64,000 bases of DNA from contig NZ_CP026031.1 in NCBI RefSeq assembly GCF_003726095.1, positions 4,404,001 through 4,468,000 of the forward strand. Reading direction: 5' to 3'. The notes beneath the pieces are model-generated. The model saw only the letters and a list, made by a program, of their open reading frames with translations. It made no database searches and was not told the DNA's origin. Positions 26,011-34,223 of this stretch are shown here, piece after piece. A program made the translations under genes and the position numbers. Numbering within the stretch: position 1 is the first letter of the stretch; the number at the start of each line of letters is the position of its first letter. This DNA comes from Niallia circulans (GTDB lineage Bacteria; Bacillota; Bacilli; Bacillales; Cytobacillaceae).

Positions 26011-26125
26011 TTGGCTGCATCAAGGAATATCATCATTTTTAATCCTTCGGGAGGGAGAGAAGGAAAGGCATAATTGTTTCATAAAAGTAAATCAATAAAG
26101 GTTCCAATGTATTACTGTACAAAAT

Positions 26126-26266
26126 TTAATAAGCCCAGCACGGAACTGGATGTTCTGAACCACCACAGTCAGAAATCATTGGTTTCACATCTGAACCAAA
26201 TACTGGTGATGACACAGAGAAAATTAATCCAAAAACCATTGTAATTTTCAAGAGATTTTTTTTCAT
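26126..26266 (-). CDS. 46-aa secreted peptide precursor
   Basis: This minus-strand gene was found outside the longer frames. The ATG is six bases from AAAGGCGGTG. Residues 1-24 (KKNLLKITMVFGLIFSVSS then PVFG) are a clean signal peptide: basic N region, hydrophobic core, and a small-residue cleavage region near Gly24/Ser25. The predicted mature ~22 residues contain two Cys (ISDCGGSEHPVPCWAY), enough for one disulphide, and end in an aromatic residue. Possible roles are a bacteriocin-like or Phr-type signalling peptide. No Rap or modification gene is nearby, so function is unknown. Coding status rests on the start signal and signal peptide. Confidence 0.6.
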   Translation of the reverse strand: MKKNLLKITMVFGLIFSVSSPVFGSDVKPMISDCGGSEHPVPCWAY

Positions 26267-26597
26267 GAATTCACCGCCTTTCAAACGTAATAAGTATATT
26301 TATGGTATATCAAATACTGGAATTATTAAAGGAATAGAATTCCACAAAAAACTAAAAGATTCGACATGAAGTGAAAACAGATAACTAAAGTGAAGCAAGG
26401 AGGAGTAAAGTTGGCTAAGATTTTAGACGATGTCGTGGGAGTATGGTGTTTTGGTTTGATAAAGAAAATGAAGACATCGTTTTCATGAAATTAACAAGAA
26501 TTAGATACGGAAATATGTGATGGACGAAAGCTAATAGTTAAACGTAAGGAAAGTAGATAACAGCTGTGCAATCGGAAAAGAAAAGCTCTAATTTAAT
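26267..26597. other. Intergenic, degenerate
   Basis: A TTG behind AAGGAGGAG near 26413 opens a short frame (AKILDDVVGVW) that continues in another frame as FWFDKENEDIVFMKLTRIRYGNM. It looks like a small frameshifted gene and nothing more can be said. No other feature is seen. Confidence 0.35.
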
Positions 26598-26624
26598 ACA
26601 AAAAGCGTGAGAGAATTCACGCTT
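26598..26624 (-). terminator. Terminator of the zinc-ribbon membrane gene
   Basis: Arms AAGCGTGA/TCACGCTT around a 6-nt loop. On the minus strand the tail is CTTTTTGTATT. It sits seven bases beyond the stop of the gene at 26631. Confidence 0.75.
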
Positions 26625-26630
26625 CTATTA

Positions 26631-26975
26631 TTACTGACGTTTTTTTAATTGGAGATTCCCTTTAAAGATAATAACAGCATTGAAAGCTTCATATAAAGCA
26701 TAAACGGGATAGCAAAATGCTAGGAAAATTATTGCTGTAGGAATTTTTTCCACAATAGGAAAGAAGTTAGTTAAAAAGTTTTTGACAGTGACACCAAGTA
26801 AAATAAAGAGAGGAATTATGATTATTGCTACTAAAATTAATATTGGTGTCATCTTTGTTTCTTTTAACTTAGCCTTACAATGCGGGCATTTCATATTAAA
26901 TGGTGATGGAAAATCTTCAAAATGTTCGATTGTAAGAGATTTGTTACAGTTAGGGCATGGGGTAGATGTTTTCAT
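26631..26975 (-). CDS. Zinc-ribbon two-segment membrane protein
   Basis: This 114-aa protein has an N-terminal zinc ribbon CPNCNKSL..MKCPHCKAKLK (four Cys, residues 7-36). Two hydrophobic segments follow (ILILVAIIIIPLFILLGVTV and IPTAIIFLAFCYPVYALY), then a basic tail. It belongs to the loose group of small membrane zinc-ribbon proteins common in Firmicutes. The RBS on the minus strand is AAGGAGAAAGAAATGA-like. No partner gene or function can be read from context. Confidence 0.7.
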   Translation of the reverse strand: MKTSTPCPNCNKSLTIEHFEDFPSPFNMKCPHCKAKLKETKMTPILILVAIIIIPLFILLGVTVKNFLTNFFPIVEKIPTAIIFLAFCYPVYALYEAFNAVIIFKGNLQLKKRQ

Positions 26976-27161
26976 AATTCATTTCTTTCTCCTTAGTATA
27001 GATTTAAATACATTATAAGTTGTAATTATTTTAATAGAAAGTAAATTTTATACAAAAATCAACTTAAATGAACAGTACAAAGCTTATCCGCAGAAAGGAT
27101 AGTAAGAGATGATCAATAAAGAAGTATGTTGATGAGAACTTCTAGACTATAGTTGGTTTAT

Positions 27162-28448
27162 TTAGCCTGAGTTGGATTTTTGATTTTTTACATGTAATCC
27201 ATAATCTTCAGCATTCATTTTAACTGGCTGTGGCAATTTCCTTAATGTAGAATTTAAAATCCAAAAAATTGATATGAATAAAAATCCAAAACTTAATAAT
27301 CCGAAGACTAGGGTAATATCAAGAATTGTAGCAACGTAACCGCCTAAAAGGGAACCGATAGGCATCATTAAAGTCCCGATACTAGCTGCCACCGTAATAG
27401 TTCTCGCAACCAATTTCTGTGGAATCATTCCTAATATAGCTGAATTCATGACAACATTGGTTACACCTAAAGGTATCCAAGCAAAACCAAACAATATAAT
27501 AGATAAAGTTTTTGAAGGCATAAAGATGGAACTAATCCAAAAACAAAATCCTATAATAAATGCTATAATTGTCAAAGTACCTAAAGGGAATTTTCCCATA
27601 ATACTCCCCAATAGAGCTCCTATTAATGTTCCTGCTGATAATGCTGCCATTAAATATCCATATGTCTCAGAACCACCAAGGTATTCACCGTATACTGGTA
27701 AAATAGCAAGGGTCGCCCCAATTGCAAAGTTTGCAACAACTATCGATACAAATAATTTAGCAATGATAGAACCAAAAACAAATTTAAATCCATCAGTTAA
27801 TTCTAACCAATAATTCTTAAGTAATTGTTTCAGTTTTCTTTGTTTATTATCTGGTATTAAGACATCTGGATCCTCATTAACAGAAATTCTAATTGATAAA
27901 AATAATACGGCAGCAATAAAAAATACTATGGAATCTATAATGAATAACGTTACTACTCCTAATAATGAAATTAGTATACCCGCAATTGCATTAAAAGCCA
28001 TATCAATGCCTTGATAAGCAAAACTAAATAATGAATTACCTTTAACTAATTCATCTTTTTTCAATATCAAAGGTAAAGCAGCTGTTTGAGCCGGGTATGC
28101 GAATTGATTTAGCAAAGATATCAAAGGAATTATAATTAGTACTGTAGTTACATTTAAATAATTGAATTGATGCGCAATCGGAATAATAGCTATAAGTATG
28201 CCTTGAACAAGCTGAGTAATAAATAGGGTTTTTCTTAAAGACCAACGATCAACCAATGGACCTGCTAAAAATTGTATTGCTTGTGGTAACAAGGCTAAAA
28301 AGCCTGCTAATCCAGTGTGAAATGCTGATCCTCCTAATTCATATACTAACCACATTGCTGCAATATAATAGATACTGTCTGCCATATTAGTTATAATTCT
28401 TCCGGAAAATAATCGTGTAAACCTCCAGTTTCTAAATAAGGATATCAT
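27162..28448 (-). CDS. MFS drug/metabolite exporter (MFS_3 type)
   Basis: This ~428-aa, twelve-segment major-facilitator permease starts at ATG 28448, eight bases after AAAGGTGA; an in-frame GTG at 28460 lies inside that ribosome site. It has the N-terminal FRLFSGRIITNMADSIYYIAAMWLVYELG-type opening of the MFS_3/MdfA-like exporters, a motif A-like loop (GPLVDRWSLRKTLF) and a central hydrophilic loop around residue 200. The gene follows and nearly overlaps an ArsR-type regulator gene, so the pair is probably a regulator-controlled efflux unit. The substrate cannot be told from sequence. Confidence 0.85.
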   Translation of the reverse strand: MISLFRNWRFTRLFSGRIITNMADSIYYIAAMWLVYELGGSAFHTGLAGFLALLPQAIQFLAGPLVDRWSLRKTLFITQLVQGILIAIIPIAHQFNYLNVTTVLIIIPLISLLNQFAYPAQTAALPLILKKDELVKGNSLFSFAYQGIDMAFNAIAGILISLLGVVTLFIIDSIVFFIAAVLFLSIRISVNEDPDVLIPDNKQRKLKQLLKNYWLELTDGFKFVFGSIIAKLFVSIVVANFAIGATLAILPVYGEYLGGSETYGYLMAALSAGTLIGALLGSIMGKFPLGTLTIIAFIIGFCFWISSIFMPSKTLSIILFGFAWIPLGVTNVVMNSAILGMIPQKLVARTITVAASIGTLMMPIGSLLGGYVATILDITLVFGLLSFGFLFISIFWILNSTLRKLPQPVKMNAEDYGLHVKNQKSNSG

Positions 28449-28449
28449 T

Positions 28450-29046
28450 TTAAAATTCACCTTTTTCCTTTTTTACTTCGAAACCTACACTTGAAATATA
28501 AAAAGTGCTTATATCTTCTTGGTCCGTATTTTCCATAATTGCTAATTCATTTAAAAGATTATGATACTTTTTTTTCCACTTCATAAACTGTTGTCGATTA
28601 ATATTAACTTTTGTTTGAATAGAAATTAATGGCCAATCCATATATTCTCCTGAAGATATTGAAAATGATTCCTCGGGAGCAACAATTGCCTCATTTCTTG
28701 CATTTGACAAAATTGAATATATTGAAGTTCTAATTGATTCATTCATTTCATTGAGGTGAGGAAAAAGCTTTTGGTCGATAACAATATCTGTTCCATAAGT
28801 CTTATAAAATTTCTGTGCAATCCCATTTAGTAATTCCGTTTTTTCAATATATATTATCTTAACTTTTTCAAGTTCCTTTAAATGGTAATGCACCTTAGGG
28901 GCAGGGATATTTAAAATATCCCCAATTTGTTTCCCCGTTTTGGATTGGTTTGTTATTTCGGAAAAGATTCTTATTCTTAAGGGATCACTAATCGCTTTTA
29001 ATTGATCGTAAGATTTAATCAATAATAAATTTGTAGAGGACATCAT
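28450..29046 (-). CDS. ArsR-family winged-helix regulator of the MFS exporter
   Basis: This 198-aa protein starts at ATG 29046, six bases after AAAGGAG. Residues 10-80 are an ArsR/HTH_20 winged helix (LKAISDPLRIRIFSEI; KQIGDILNIPAPKVHYHLKELEKVKII). The C-terminal ~110 residues are a helical sensing/dimer domain without the Cys metal site of classical ArsR, so it is probably a small-molecule sensor. It is the first gene of a two-gene operon. A palindrome at 29064-29079 lies just before its start, fitting autorepression. Confidence 0.85.
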   Translation of the reverse strand: MMSSTNLLLIKSYDQLKAISDPLRIRIFSEITNQSKTGKQIGDILNIPAPKVHYHLKELEKVKIIYIEKTELLNGIAQKFYKTYGTDIVIDQKLFPHLNEMNESIRTSIYSILSNARNEAIVAPEESFSISSGEYMDWPLISIQTKVNINRQQFMKWKKKYHNLLNELAIMENTDQEDISTFYISSVGFEVKKEKGEF

Positions 29047-29313
29047 TCAATACTCCTTTAACGTTCAAATTTATTTGAATGTTATCATATAATTTTTAGT
29101 TTTACAATTATTTTATTTATTTAGATTAAAGAGAACTTCTTCTTTTAAAAGATACATTTGGAATTTATTAAACTTTATTTCTTGTATTAATGTTTATAGA
29201 GGTAAAAATGAAAGCGAATTTAGGGATCCTCTATTCAATAAAGCTTCCAGTAAAAGTACTAAAAGGAACAATAGCTTAAAAGATTGTTTAGTAGATTATT
29301 TTTCTGTTTATTA
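29047..29313. other. Divergent intergenic region
   Basis: This region separates the ArsR/MFS operon (left) from the sucrose operon (right). The only element seen at its left end is the palindrome; the sucrose promoter lies at its right end. The middle (29100-29300) is AT-rich with nothing recognisable. Confidence 0.5.
29064..29079. promoter_or_regulatory. Palindromic operator before the ArsR-type gene
   Basis: TTCAAAT-TT-ATTTGAA is a perfect 7+7 inverted repeat 18 bp upstream of the regulator ATG. This is the usual site for ArsR-family autorepression. Binding is inferred. Confidence 0.6.
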
Positions 29314-29352
29314 TGTCAACGGGTTGACATATGGAACCGGTTGACATAGAAT
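29314..29352 (+). promoter_or_regulatory. Sigma-A promoter with two overlapping operators for the sucrose operon
   Basis: TTGACA (29324-29329), a 17-bp spacer and TAGAAT (29347-29352) form a near-consensus promoter. Two 16-bp palindromic sites cover it: TGTCAACGGGTTGACA (29314-29329, over the -35) and ATGGAACCGGTTGACA (29331-29346, in the spacer). They share the half-site GGTTGACA. This fits repression by a LacI-family ScrR/CscR-like regulator, which is not encoded in the window. Confidence 0.8.
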
Positions 29353-29358
29353 GATCAT

Positions 29359-29372
29359 TGAAAGTGCTTTCA
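29359..29372 (+). promoter_or_regulatory. cre-like site
   Basis: TGAAAGTGCTTTCA matches the CcpA consensus TGWAARCGYTWWCW except T for C at position 7, and is a perfect palindrome except at its centre. It lies just after the -10, where CcpA would block transcription. Confidence 0.6.
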
Positions 29373-29421
29373 GTATTTGTTTGGGTTTGTTTTTCTAAAT
29401 TACTGTAAAGGAGATATGAAA

Positions 29422-30660
29422 ATGAAGAGTTCAAAAAGTCTTTATTGGAAATTAAGTGCATATTTTTTCTTTTTCTTTTTCACTTGGTCATCCAGCTATT
29501 CCTTATTTTCAATTTGGTTAGGGCAAGAGGTTAATTTAAATGGGGCGGAAACAGGTATTATCTTTTCTGTAAACGCTATCTTTGCTTTGTGTATGCAACC
29601 GTTATATGGATATATTTCAGACAAAATTGGCTTAAAGAAAAACATCTTATTTTTCATTAGTTTATTACTTGTATTTGTTGGACCTTTTTATATCTATGTT
29701 TATGGGCCATTATTACAATACAATGTAATGGTGGGTGCAATCGTAGGGGGACTTTACCTAGGTTCTGCCTTTCTAGCAGGAATTGGAGCAATTGAATCGT
29801 ATATTGAAAAAGTAGGACGTAAGTACAACTTTGAATATGGGAAATCAAGAATGTGGGGCTCTTTAGGCTGGGCGGCAGCGACTTTTTTCGCTGGCCAATT
29901 ATTTAATATTAATCCTAATATCAACTTTTGGATTGCTTCTGTCTCAGCTATAATCTTAGTCGCCATCATTATTTCGGTACAAGTTGAAATTTCAAATCAG
30001 GAGATGGAAAAAGCAGATTCAGTAAAATTAAAAGATGTTGGACAATTGTTTCTTTTAAAGGACTTTTGGTTATTGATGATGTATGTAATTGGGGTCACCT
30101 GTGTTTATAGTGTTTATGATCAGCAGTTTCCAATTTATTATTCATCTTTATTCCCAACAAAGGAATTAGGAAATCAAGTATTTGGATACTTAAATTCCTT
30201 CCAAGTTTTTTTAGAGGCAGGAATGATGTTCCTTGCTCCGTTTATTGTAAATAAGCTTGGACCGAAAAAAAGTTTACTCTTAGCGGGTTATTTAATGGCT
30301 TTCCGAATTGTTGGTTCGGGGCTAGTTGCAGGACCAATCGGAATATCAGCAATGAAATTGATTCATGCAGTTGAACTGCCAATCATGTTAATTGCAATCT
30401 TTAAATATTTGGCAGCAAACTTCGATACACGCTTGTCATCTGTGTTATATTTAGTTGGTTTCCAATTTTCGTCACAAGTTGGTGCTTCGATTCTGTCGCC
30501 TGTAGCGGGTAATTTATATGATAGTATTGGCTTCCGTCAATCTTATATCATTATGGGAATTTCAGTACTTTTATTTTCCACTATTTCAATTTTTACTTTA
30601 TTAAATTCTGATAAAAACATAGTCAATAAAACTTCAAAAAATTTGAAAGAGATTAGTTAG
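29422..30660 (+). CDS. Oligosaccharide:H+ symporter, sucrose/LacY-CscB type
   Basis: This 412-aa twelve-segment permease of the LacY/RafB/CscB family starts at ATG 29422, eight bases after AGGAG. An ATG at 29416 is too close to it. Features include the N-terminal YWKLSAYFFFFFFTWSSSYSLFSIW, the cytoplasmic loop YGYISDKIGLKK between segments 2 and 3, and the loop YGKSRMWGSLGWAAA typical of the family. It imports intact disaccharide with a proton. The GH32 hydrolase gene follows after 12 bp, so sucrose or a short fructo-oligosaccharide is the likely substrate, taken up unphosphorylated. Confidence 0.87.
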   Translation: MKSSKSLYWKLSAYFFFFFFTWSSSYSLFSIWLGQEVNLNGAETGIIFSVNAIFALCMQPLYGYISDKIGLKKNILFFISLLLVFVGPFYIYVYGPLLQYNVMVGAIVGGLYLGSAFLAGIGAIESYIEKVGRKYNFEYGKSRMWGSLGWAAATFFAGQLFNINPNINFWIASVSAIILVAIIISVQVEISNQEMEKADSVKLKDVGQLFLLKDFWLLMMYVIGVTCVYSVYDQQFPIYYSSLFPTKELGNQVFGYLNSFQVFLEAGMMFLAPFIVNKLGPKKSLLLAGYLMAFRIVGSGLVAGPIGISAMKLIHAVELPIMLIAIFKYLAANFDTRLSSVLYLVGFQFSSQVGASILSPVAGNLYDSIGFRQSYIIMGISVLLFSTISIFTLLNSDKNIVNKTSKNLKEIS

Positions 30661-30672
30661 GAGGCTTTTCAG

Positions 30673-32142
30673 ATGAAAACAATTGATAAACTGTTACAAG
30701 CGGAAGAAGCTCTTCAAAATGCAAAGAAAAAAATCAACAATCGTTATCGTTTAGGTTACCATATTATGGCTCCAGCAAACTGGATAAATGATCCTAACGG
30801 ATTAGTACAGTATAAGGGGGAATACCATGTATTCTATCAACATCACCCATACGATGAAAATTGGGGGCCTATGCATTGGGGGCATGTGAAAAGTAAAGAC
30901 TTGGTTCACTGGGAACACTTGCCGATTGCTCTTGCTCCAACAGAAGATTATGAAAAAGATGGTTGTTTTTCAGGAAGCGCAGTTGATCATAACGGGATCC
31001 TGACATTAATTTATACAGGGAATATCTTTATTGATCAAGAAAAAGATATTCTTGATCAATCACAATGTATCGCGACAAGTAATGATGGTATTCATTTTAC
31101 AAAGGAAATTGCAAATCCAGTAATTACAAGGCATCCAGAGGAAGGGTCCGGGCATTTTCGCGACCCGAAAGTGTGGAAACACGGGGATTATTGGTATATG
31201 GTATTAGGTACTCGAAAAGGGGATATTGGAAAAGCAGTTCTTTATAAATCAATAGATTTAAGAAAATGGGAGTATCTTGGTGTTTTGGCTGAAAGCGATG
31301 GAACTCTTGGATATATGTGGGAGTGTCCTGATTTCTTTGAACTGGACGGAAAGTATGTCTTATTATTTTCGCCACAAGGGATAGAAGCAAAAGGAGATTT
31401 ATATAATAATTTATTTCAAACAGGATATTTAGTTGGTGAATATAATTACGAAACAAATGAGTTTGTACACGGTGCTTTTATTGAGTTGGATAATGGACAT
31501 GATTTTTATGCTGTTCAAACATTCCTGGATAATAAAGGTCGCCGTATCTCCATTGGTTGGATGGATATGTGGGAGTCAAACATGCCATCGAAGGAAGATG
31601 GATGGTGTGGAGCGTTAACACTGCCAAGGGAACTAAAATTAGGGGAAGATAATAAAATTTTAATGAATCCTGTTGAAGAGTTAACTTTATTGCGGGAAAC
31701 AGAGAGAACTGTATGTAAAAATCATATTTTATCCAGTGTTTATTTCGTTGAAATAAAAGAGGATCTACTTGAATTGAGAGTAGAGTTTGACTTGGCAAAA
31801 ACATCAGCTGAGGCTGTCGGCTTAAAAATTTGTGGGATCAATCAAGAAAAGACAACCATCATGTATCAAAAAGAGAATAAAAAGTTAGTATTGGATTGTT
31901 CAAAGTCTGGTAAGGAGGAAGATGGGATTAGAAGTACAATGCTTAAATCAGACCAGTTACTTTCTCTCAGGGTGTTTATTGATCGATCCTCTATAGAGAT
32001 ATTCGCCAATGATGGAGAGGTATCAATGACTAGTCGAATATATCCAAAGGAGGAAAGATTAGGTGTAGAACTTTTTCTGGAAAATGGCGAAGCACAAGTA
32101 ATTGATTTTACTTATTGGGTATTAAAAGATATTTGGAGATAA
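30673..32142 (+). CDS. GH32 sucrose(-6-phosphate) hydrolase / beta-fructosidase
   Basis: This 489-aa cytosolic glycoside hydrolase of family 32 has no signal peptide. The nucleophile lies in WINDPNG (Asp40), the transition-state stabiliser in FRDPKVW and the acid/base Glu in WECPDFF; a C-terminal beta-sandwich follows. It splits the beta-fructosyl bond of sucrose or sucrose-6-phosphate. Because the cotranscribed transporter is a proton symporter and not a PTS, free sucrose or kestose-type sugars are the more likely substrate. A terminator follows. Confidence 0.93.
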   Translation: MKTIDKLLQAEEALQNAKKKINNRYRLGYHIMAPANWINDPNGLVQYKGEYHVFYQHHPYDENWGPMHWGHVKSKDLVHWEHLPIALAPTEDYEKDGCFSGSAVDHNGILTLIYTGNIFIDQEKDILDQSQCIATSNDGIHFTKEIANPVITRHPEEGSGHFRDPKVWKHGDYWYMVLGTRKGDIGKAVLYKSIDLRKWEYLGVLAESDGTLGYMWECPDFFELDGKYVLLFSPQGIEAKGDLYNNLFQTGYLVGEYNYETNEFVHGAFIELDNGHDFYAVQTFLDNKGRRISIGWMDMWESNMPSKEDGWCGALTLPRELKLGEDNKILMNPVEELTLLRETERTVCKNHILSSVYFVEIKEDLLELRVEFDLAKTSAEAVGLKICGINQEKTTIMYQKENKKLVLDCSKSGKEEDGIRSTMLKSDQLLSLRVFIDRSSIEIFANDGEVSMTSRIYPKEERLGVELFLENGEAQVIDFTYWVLKDIWR

Positions 32143-32147
32143 ATAGC

Positions 32148-32183
32148 TAAGGAACAGGTGTTATCCACTTGTTCCTTATTTTA
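32148..32183 (+). terminator. Terminator of the sucrose operon
   Basis: Arms GGAACAGGTG/CACTTGTTCC with a TTATC loop and a TTATTTTATATT tail, directly after the hydrolase gene. Confidence 0.85.
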
Positions 32184-32394
32184 TATTTCCTAATAAGTCA
32201 ATTCTGTTTAGACTATTCAAGTTTTTACTAATAAAATACTAGACTATTAATACGAGAGATCTCCGATAGATATAACATCTTCTATATTACTCAATCCAAA
32301 TTCTTAAGATAATGTGAACTCTCCCAGAGTATTTGCTTAAAGCAAAAAAAGACGTATAATTATTAGTATTAAAAGATAGAAATGGAGTAAACAA

Positions 32395-32766
32395 ATGGTC
32401 CAATCAATTAATACAAAAGTCGATTTAGTTATGAACGCAACCTCACACACAGGAATCTCAGAATATGGGAAGATTATGATTGGGGACAAGGGCTTTGAAT
32501 TCTTTAATAGCCGTGATGCTCGCAAGTTTATCCAGATTCCTTGGGAAGAGGTGGATTATGTAATTGCTTCTATCATGTTCAAGGGGAAATGGATTCCGCG
32601 TTATTCTATCCAAACGAAGCGAAATGGGACATATACATTTTCCTCTAAAGACCCGAAAAAAGTTTTACGGACAATTCGTGAGTACGTTGATCCGAAGCGT
32701 ATGGTTCAATCGTTGAGTTTCTTTGATGTTATTAAACGCGGATTAAAGGGTAAGTCGAAAAAATAA
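32395..32766 (+). CDS. manO: ManO (DUF956) protein linked to mannose PTS
   Basis: This 123-aa protein of the DUF956/ManO family starts at ATG 32395 behind AATGGAG. The fold is PH-like: beta strands with GKIMIGDKGFEFFNSRDARK, WEEVDYVIASIMFKGKWIPR, then a helix. In Firmicutes the gene accompanies mannose-family PTS operons, usually after the IID gene, and has been linked to their regulation. Here it precedes the operon by about 450 bp and is separated from it by a long hairpin, so it may form its own transcript. Confidence 0.85.
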   Translation: MVQSINTKVDLVMNATSHTGISEYGKIMIGDKGFEFFNSRDARKFIQIPWEEVDYVIASIMFKGKWIPRYSIQTKRNGTYTFSSKDPKKVLRTIREYVDPKRMVQSLSFFDVIKRGLKGKSKK

Positions 32767-33025
32767 TAGATCCGCAGTAGAATGGATAGAGGAAAAAACT
32801 ATTGCAATTAAAGAATCATAGCATTGTTTGGGAGAGAGGGTTTCAGAAAATGATAGCGGAATCAAAAAAAATAATTTCCCTATTGAAAGAGAAAATCCAG
32901 TGTGCTATAATTTTTTTGCAAGCTTACTAAAGTGAAGCAGAAGGATATTAATTACTCCGTTTAAAGCGTTTACAGAATAAATTGAATAACTATCGTCATT
33001 ATTTTACGTGTTACTGATTCGATCA
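32767..33025. other. Leader/intergenic region between manO and manX
   Basis: It contains a cre-like site (32961-32974) and otherwise AT-rich sequence. No sigma-54 -24/-12 promoter with correct GG-N10-GC spacing was found, although Lev-type mannose operons often use one. Confidence 0.5.
32961..32974 (+). promoter_or_regulatory. cre-like site upstream of the mannose PTS
   Basis: TTAAAGCGTTTACA matches the CcpA consensus TGWAARCGYTWWCW except at its second base. It lies about 240 bp upstream of manX, suggesting catabolite control. Confidence 0.5.
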
Positions 33026-33118
33026 GGCATGAGTAAAAAAGTATGATTGAATGAAGGGAATAGGGGCATTCTATACCTATAACTTCATTTAAATCGACTT
33101 TTTACTCATGCCTTTTTT
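33026..33118 (+). terminator. Long three-tier hairpin with T-run upstream of manX
   Basis: Outer arms GGCATGAGTAAAAAAGT/ACTTTTTACTCATGCC pair over about 16 bp. Inside are a second pair (ATGAAG/CTTCAT) and a third (ATAGG/CCTAT). The outer 3' arm runs into TTTTTT. It can stop transcription from the manO side. Being the last structure before manX, it may also be part of an attenuating leader. Confidence 0.7.
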
Positions 33119-33133
33119 ATTTTTATCAAACAC

Positions 33134-33159
33134 TGTAATCGCTTTTATGTAATCGCTTT
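33134..33159 (+). repeat. Direct repeat TGTAATCGCTTT before manX
   Basis: Two copies of TGTAATCGCTTT with 2-bp spacing (14-bp period) lie 60-85 bp before the manX ATG. The period puts them on nearly the same helix face, like an activator or repressor site. Each also partly resembles cre. Confidence 0.5.
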
Positions 33160-33217
33160 AGATGAGTTGGAAAAATGCAGCTTGATAGCTGTAAAAATAA
33201 TAATGGGAGGTAAAAAG

Positions 33218-34189
33218 ATGGTAGGAATTATCATTGCTAGTCATGGTGAATTTGCCAGTGGTATCTTGCAATCTGGAGCAATGATCTTCGGAGAGCAAGA
33301 AAATGTAAAAGCTGTTACATTGATGCCAAGCGAAGGACCTGCAGATGTAAAGGCAAAAATGCAAGAAGCGATCGCCTCTTTCGATAACCAAGACGAAGTA
33401 CTATTCTTAGTTGATCTTTGGGGTGGAACTCCTTTCAACCAAGCCAATAGCTTGTTTGAAGAACATAATGAAAAATGGGCAATTGTTGCTGGTATGAACT
33501 TACCAATGTTGATTGAAGCTTATGCATCACGCTTTACAATGAACACTGCACATGAAATTGCCGCACATATTTTAGGAACAGCTAAAGAAGGAGTTAAAGT
33601 AAGACCTGAAGCTTTAGAACCAGCAGAAACAGCTGCTAATACGACTGCTCAGCCAGTAAGTGCAGGTGCTCCTGGAAAATTTGAATATGTGTTAGCACGT
33701 ATTGATTCTCGTTTACTTCATGGACAAGTAGCAACTGCTTGGACAAAAACGACACAGCCTACCCGTATTATTGTTGTCTCTGATGAAGTAGCGAAGGATG
33801 AACTTCGGAAGAAATTAATCCAACAGGCTGCTCCTCCAGGAGTAAAAGCACATGTTGTTCCTGTGAAAAAAATGATTGAACTTGCAAAAGATGATCAACA
33901 TTTTGGTGGTCAACGCGCTTTACTACTATTTGAAAATCCACAAGATGCTCTTAGAGCAGTTGAGGGTGGTGTTCCATTAAAGACAATCAACGTAGGTTCT
34001 ATGGCACACTCACCTGGTAAAGTTCAGCCGAATAAGGTGTTAGCTTTTAACCAAGACGATATTGATGCATTTGCGAAGTTAAAAGAAGCTGGTTTAAGCT
34101 TTGATGTACGTAAAGTTCCGAATGATTCAAAAGGTAATATGGATGAAATAATCAAGAAAGCACAAGATGAATTAAATAGACGAAAATAA
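33218..34189 (+). CDS. manX: Mannose-family PTS IIAB component
   Basis: This 323-aa cytoplasmic phosphotransfer protein starts at ATG 33218, seven bases after GGGAGG. The IIA domain (1-130) has its phosphorylated His9 in IIIASHGEF and the LVDLWGGTPFN loop. An Ala/Pro/Thr-rich linker (about 132-152) follows. The IIB domain has His168 in RIDSRLLHGQV. It passes phosphate from HPr to the sugar carried by IIC/IID. It is the first of three genes with IIC and IID; the substrate is probably mannose/glucose or fructose. Confidence 0.93.
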   Translation: MVGIIIASHGEFASGILQSGAMIFGEQENVKAVTLMPSEGPADVKAKMQEAIASFDNQDEVLFLVDLWGGTPFNQANSLFEEHNEKWAIVAGMNLPMLIEAYASRFTMNTAHEIAAHILGTAKEGVKVRPEALEPAETAANTTAQPVSAGAPGKFEYVLARIDSRLLHGQVATAWTKTTQPTRIIVVSDEVAKDELRKKLIQQAAPPGVKAHVVPVKKMIELAKDDQHFGGQRALLLFENPQDALRAVEGGVPLKTINVGSMAHSPGKVQPNKVLAFNQDDIDAFAKLKEAGLSFDVRKVPNDSKGNMDEIIKKAQDELNRRK

Positions 34190-34223
34190 TCCGAATATCA
34201 AAGAAAAAGGAGGATTAATAAAC

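Larger units (their letters stand above)
25586..26125. other. Gene-free stretch with integrase debris
   Basis: Only the hairpin at 25689-25716 and the integrase remnant from 25715 are recognisable here. The remainder has stops in all frames. Confidence 0.5.

Noticed and set aside
31124..31804. Open frames of about 110 codons on the minus strand inside the GH32 gene
   Set aside because: They are antisense to a strongly conserved gene, lack ribosome sites and have no recognisable domain.
33160..33185. TTGGAAAAATGCAG upstream of manX as a sigma-54 promoter
   Set aside because: The GG and GC elements are only 6 bp apart where 10 is needed, so the -24/-12 rule fails.
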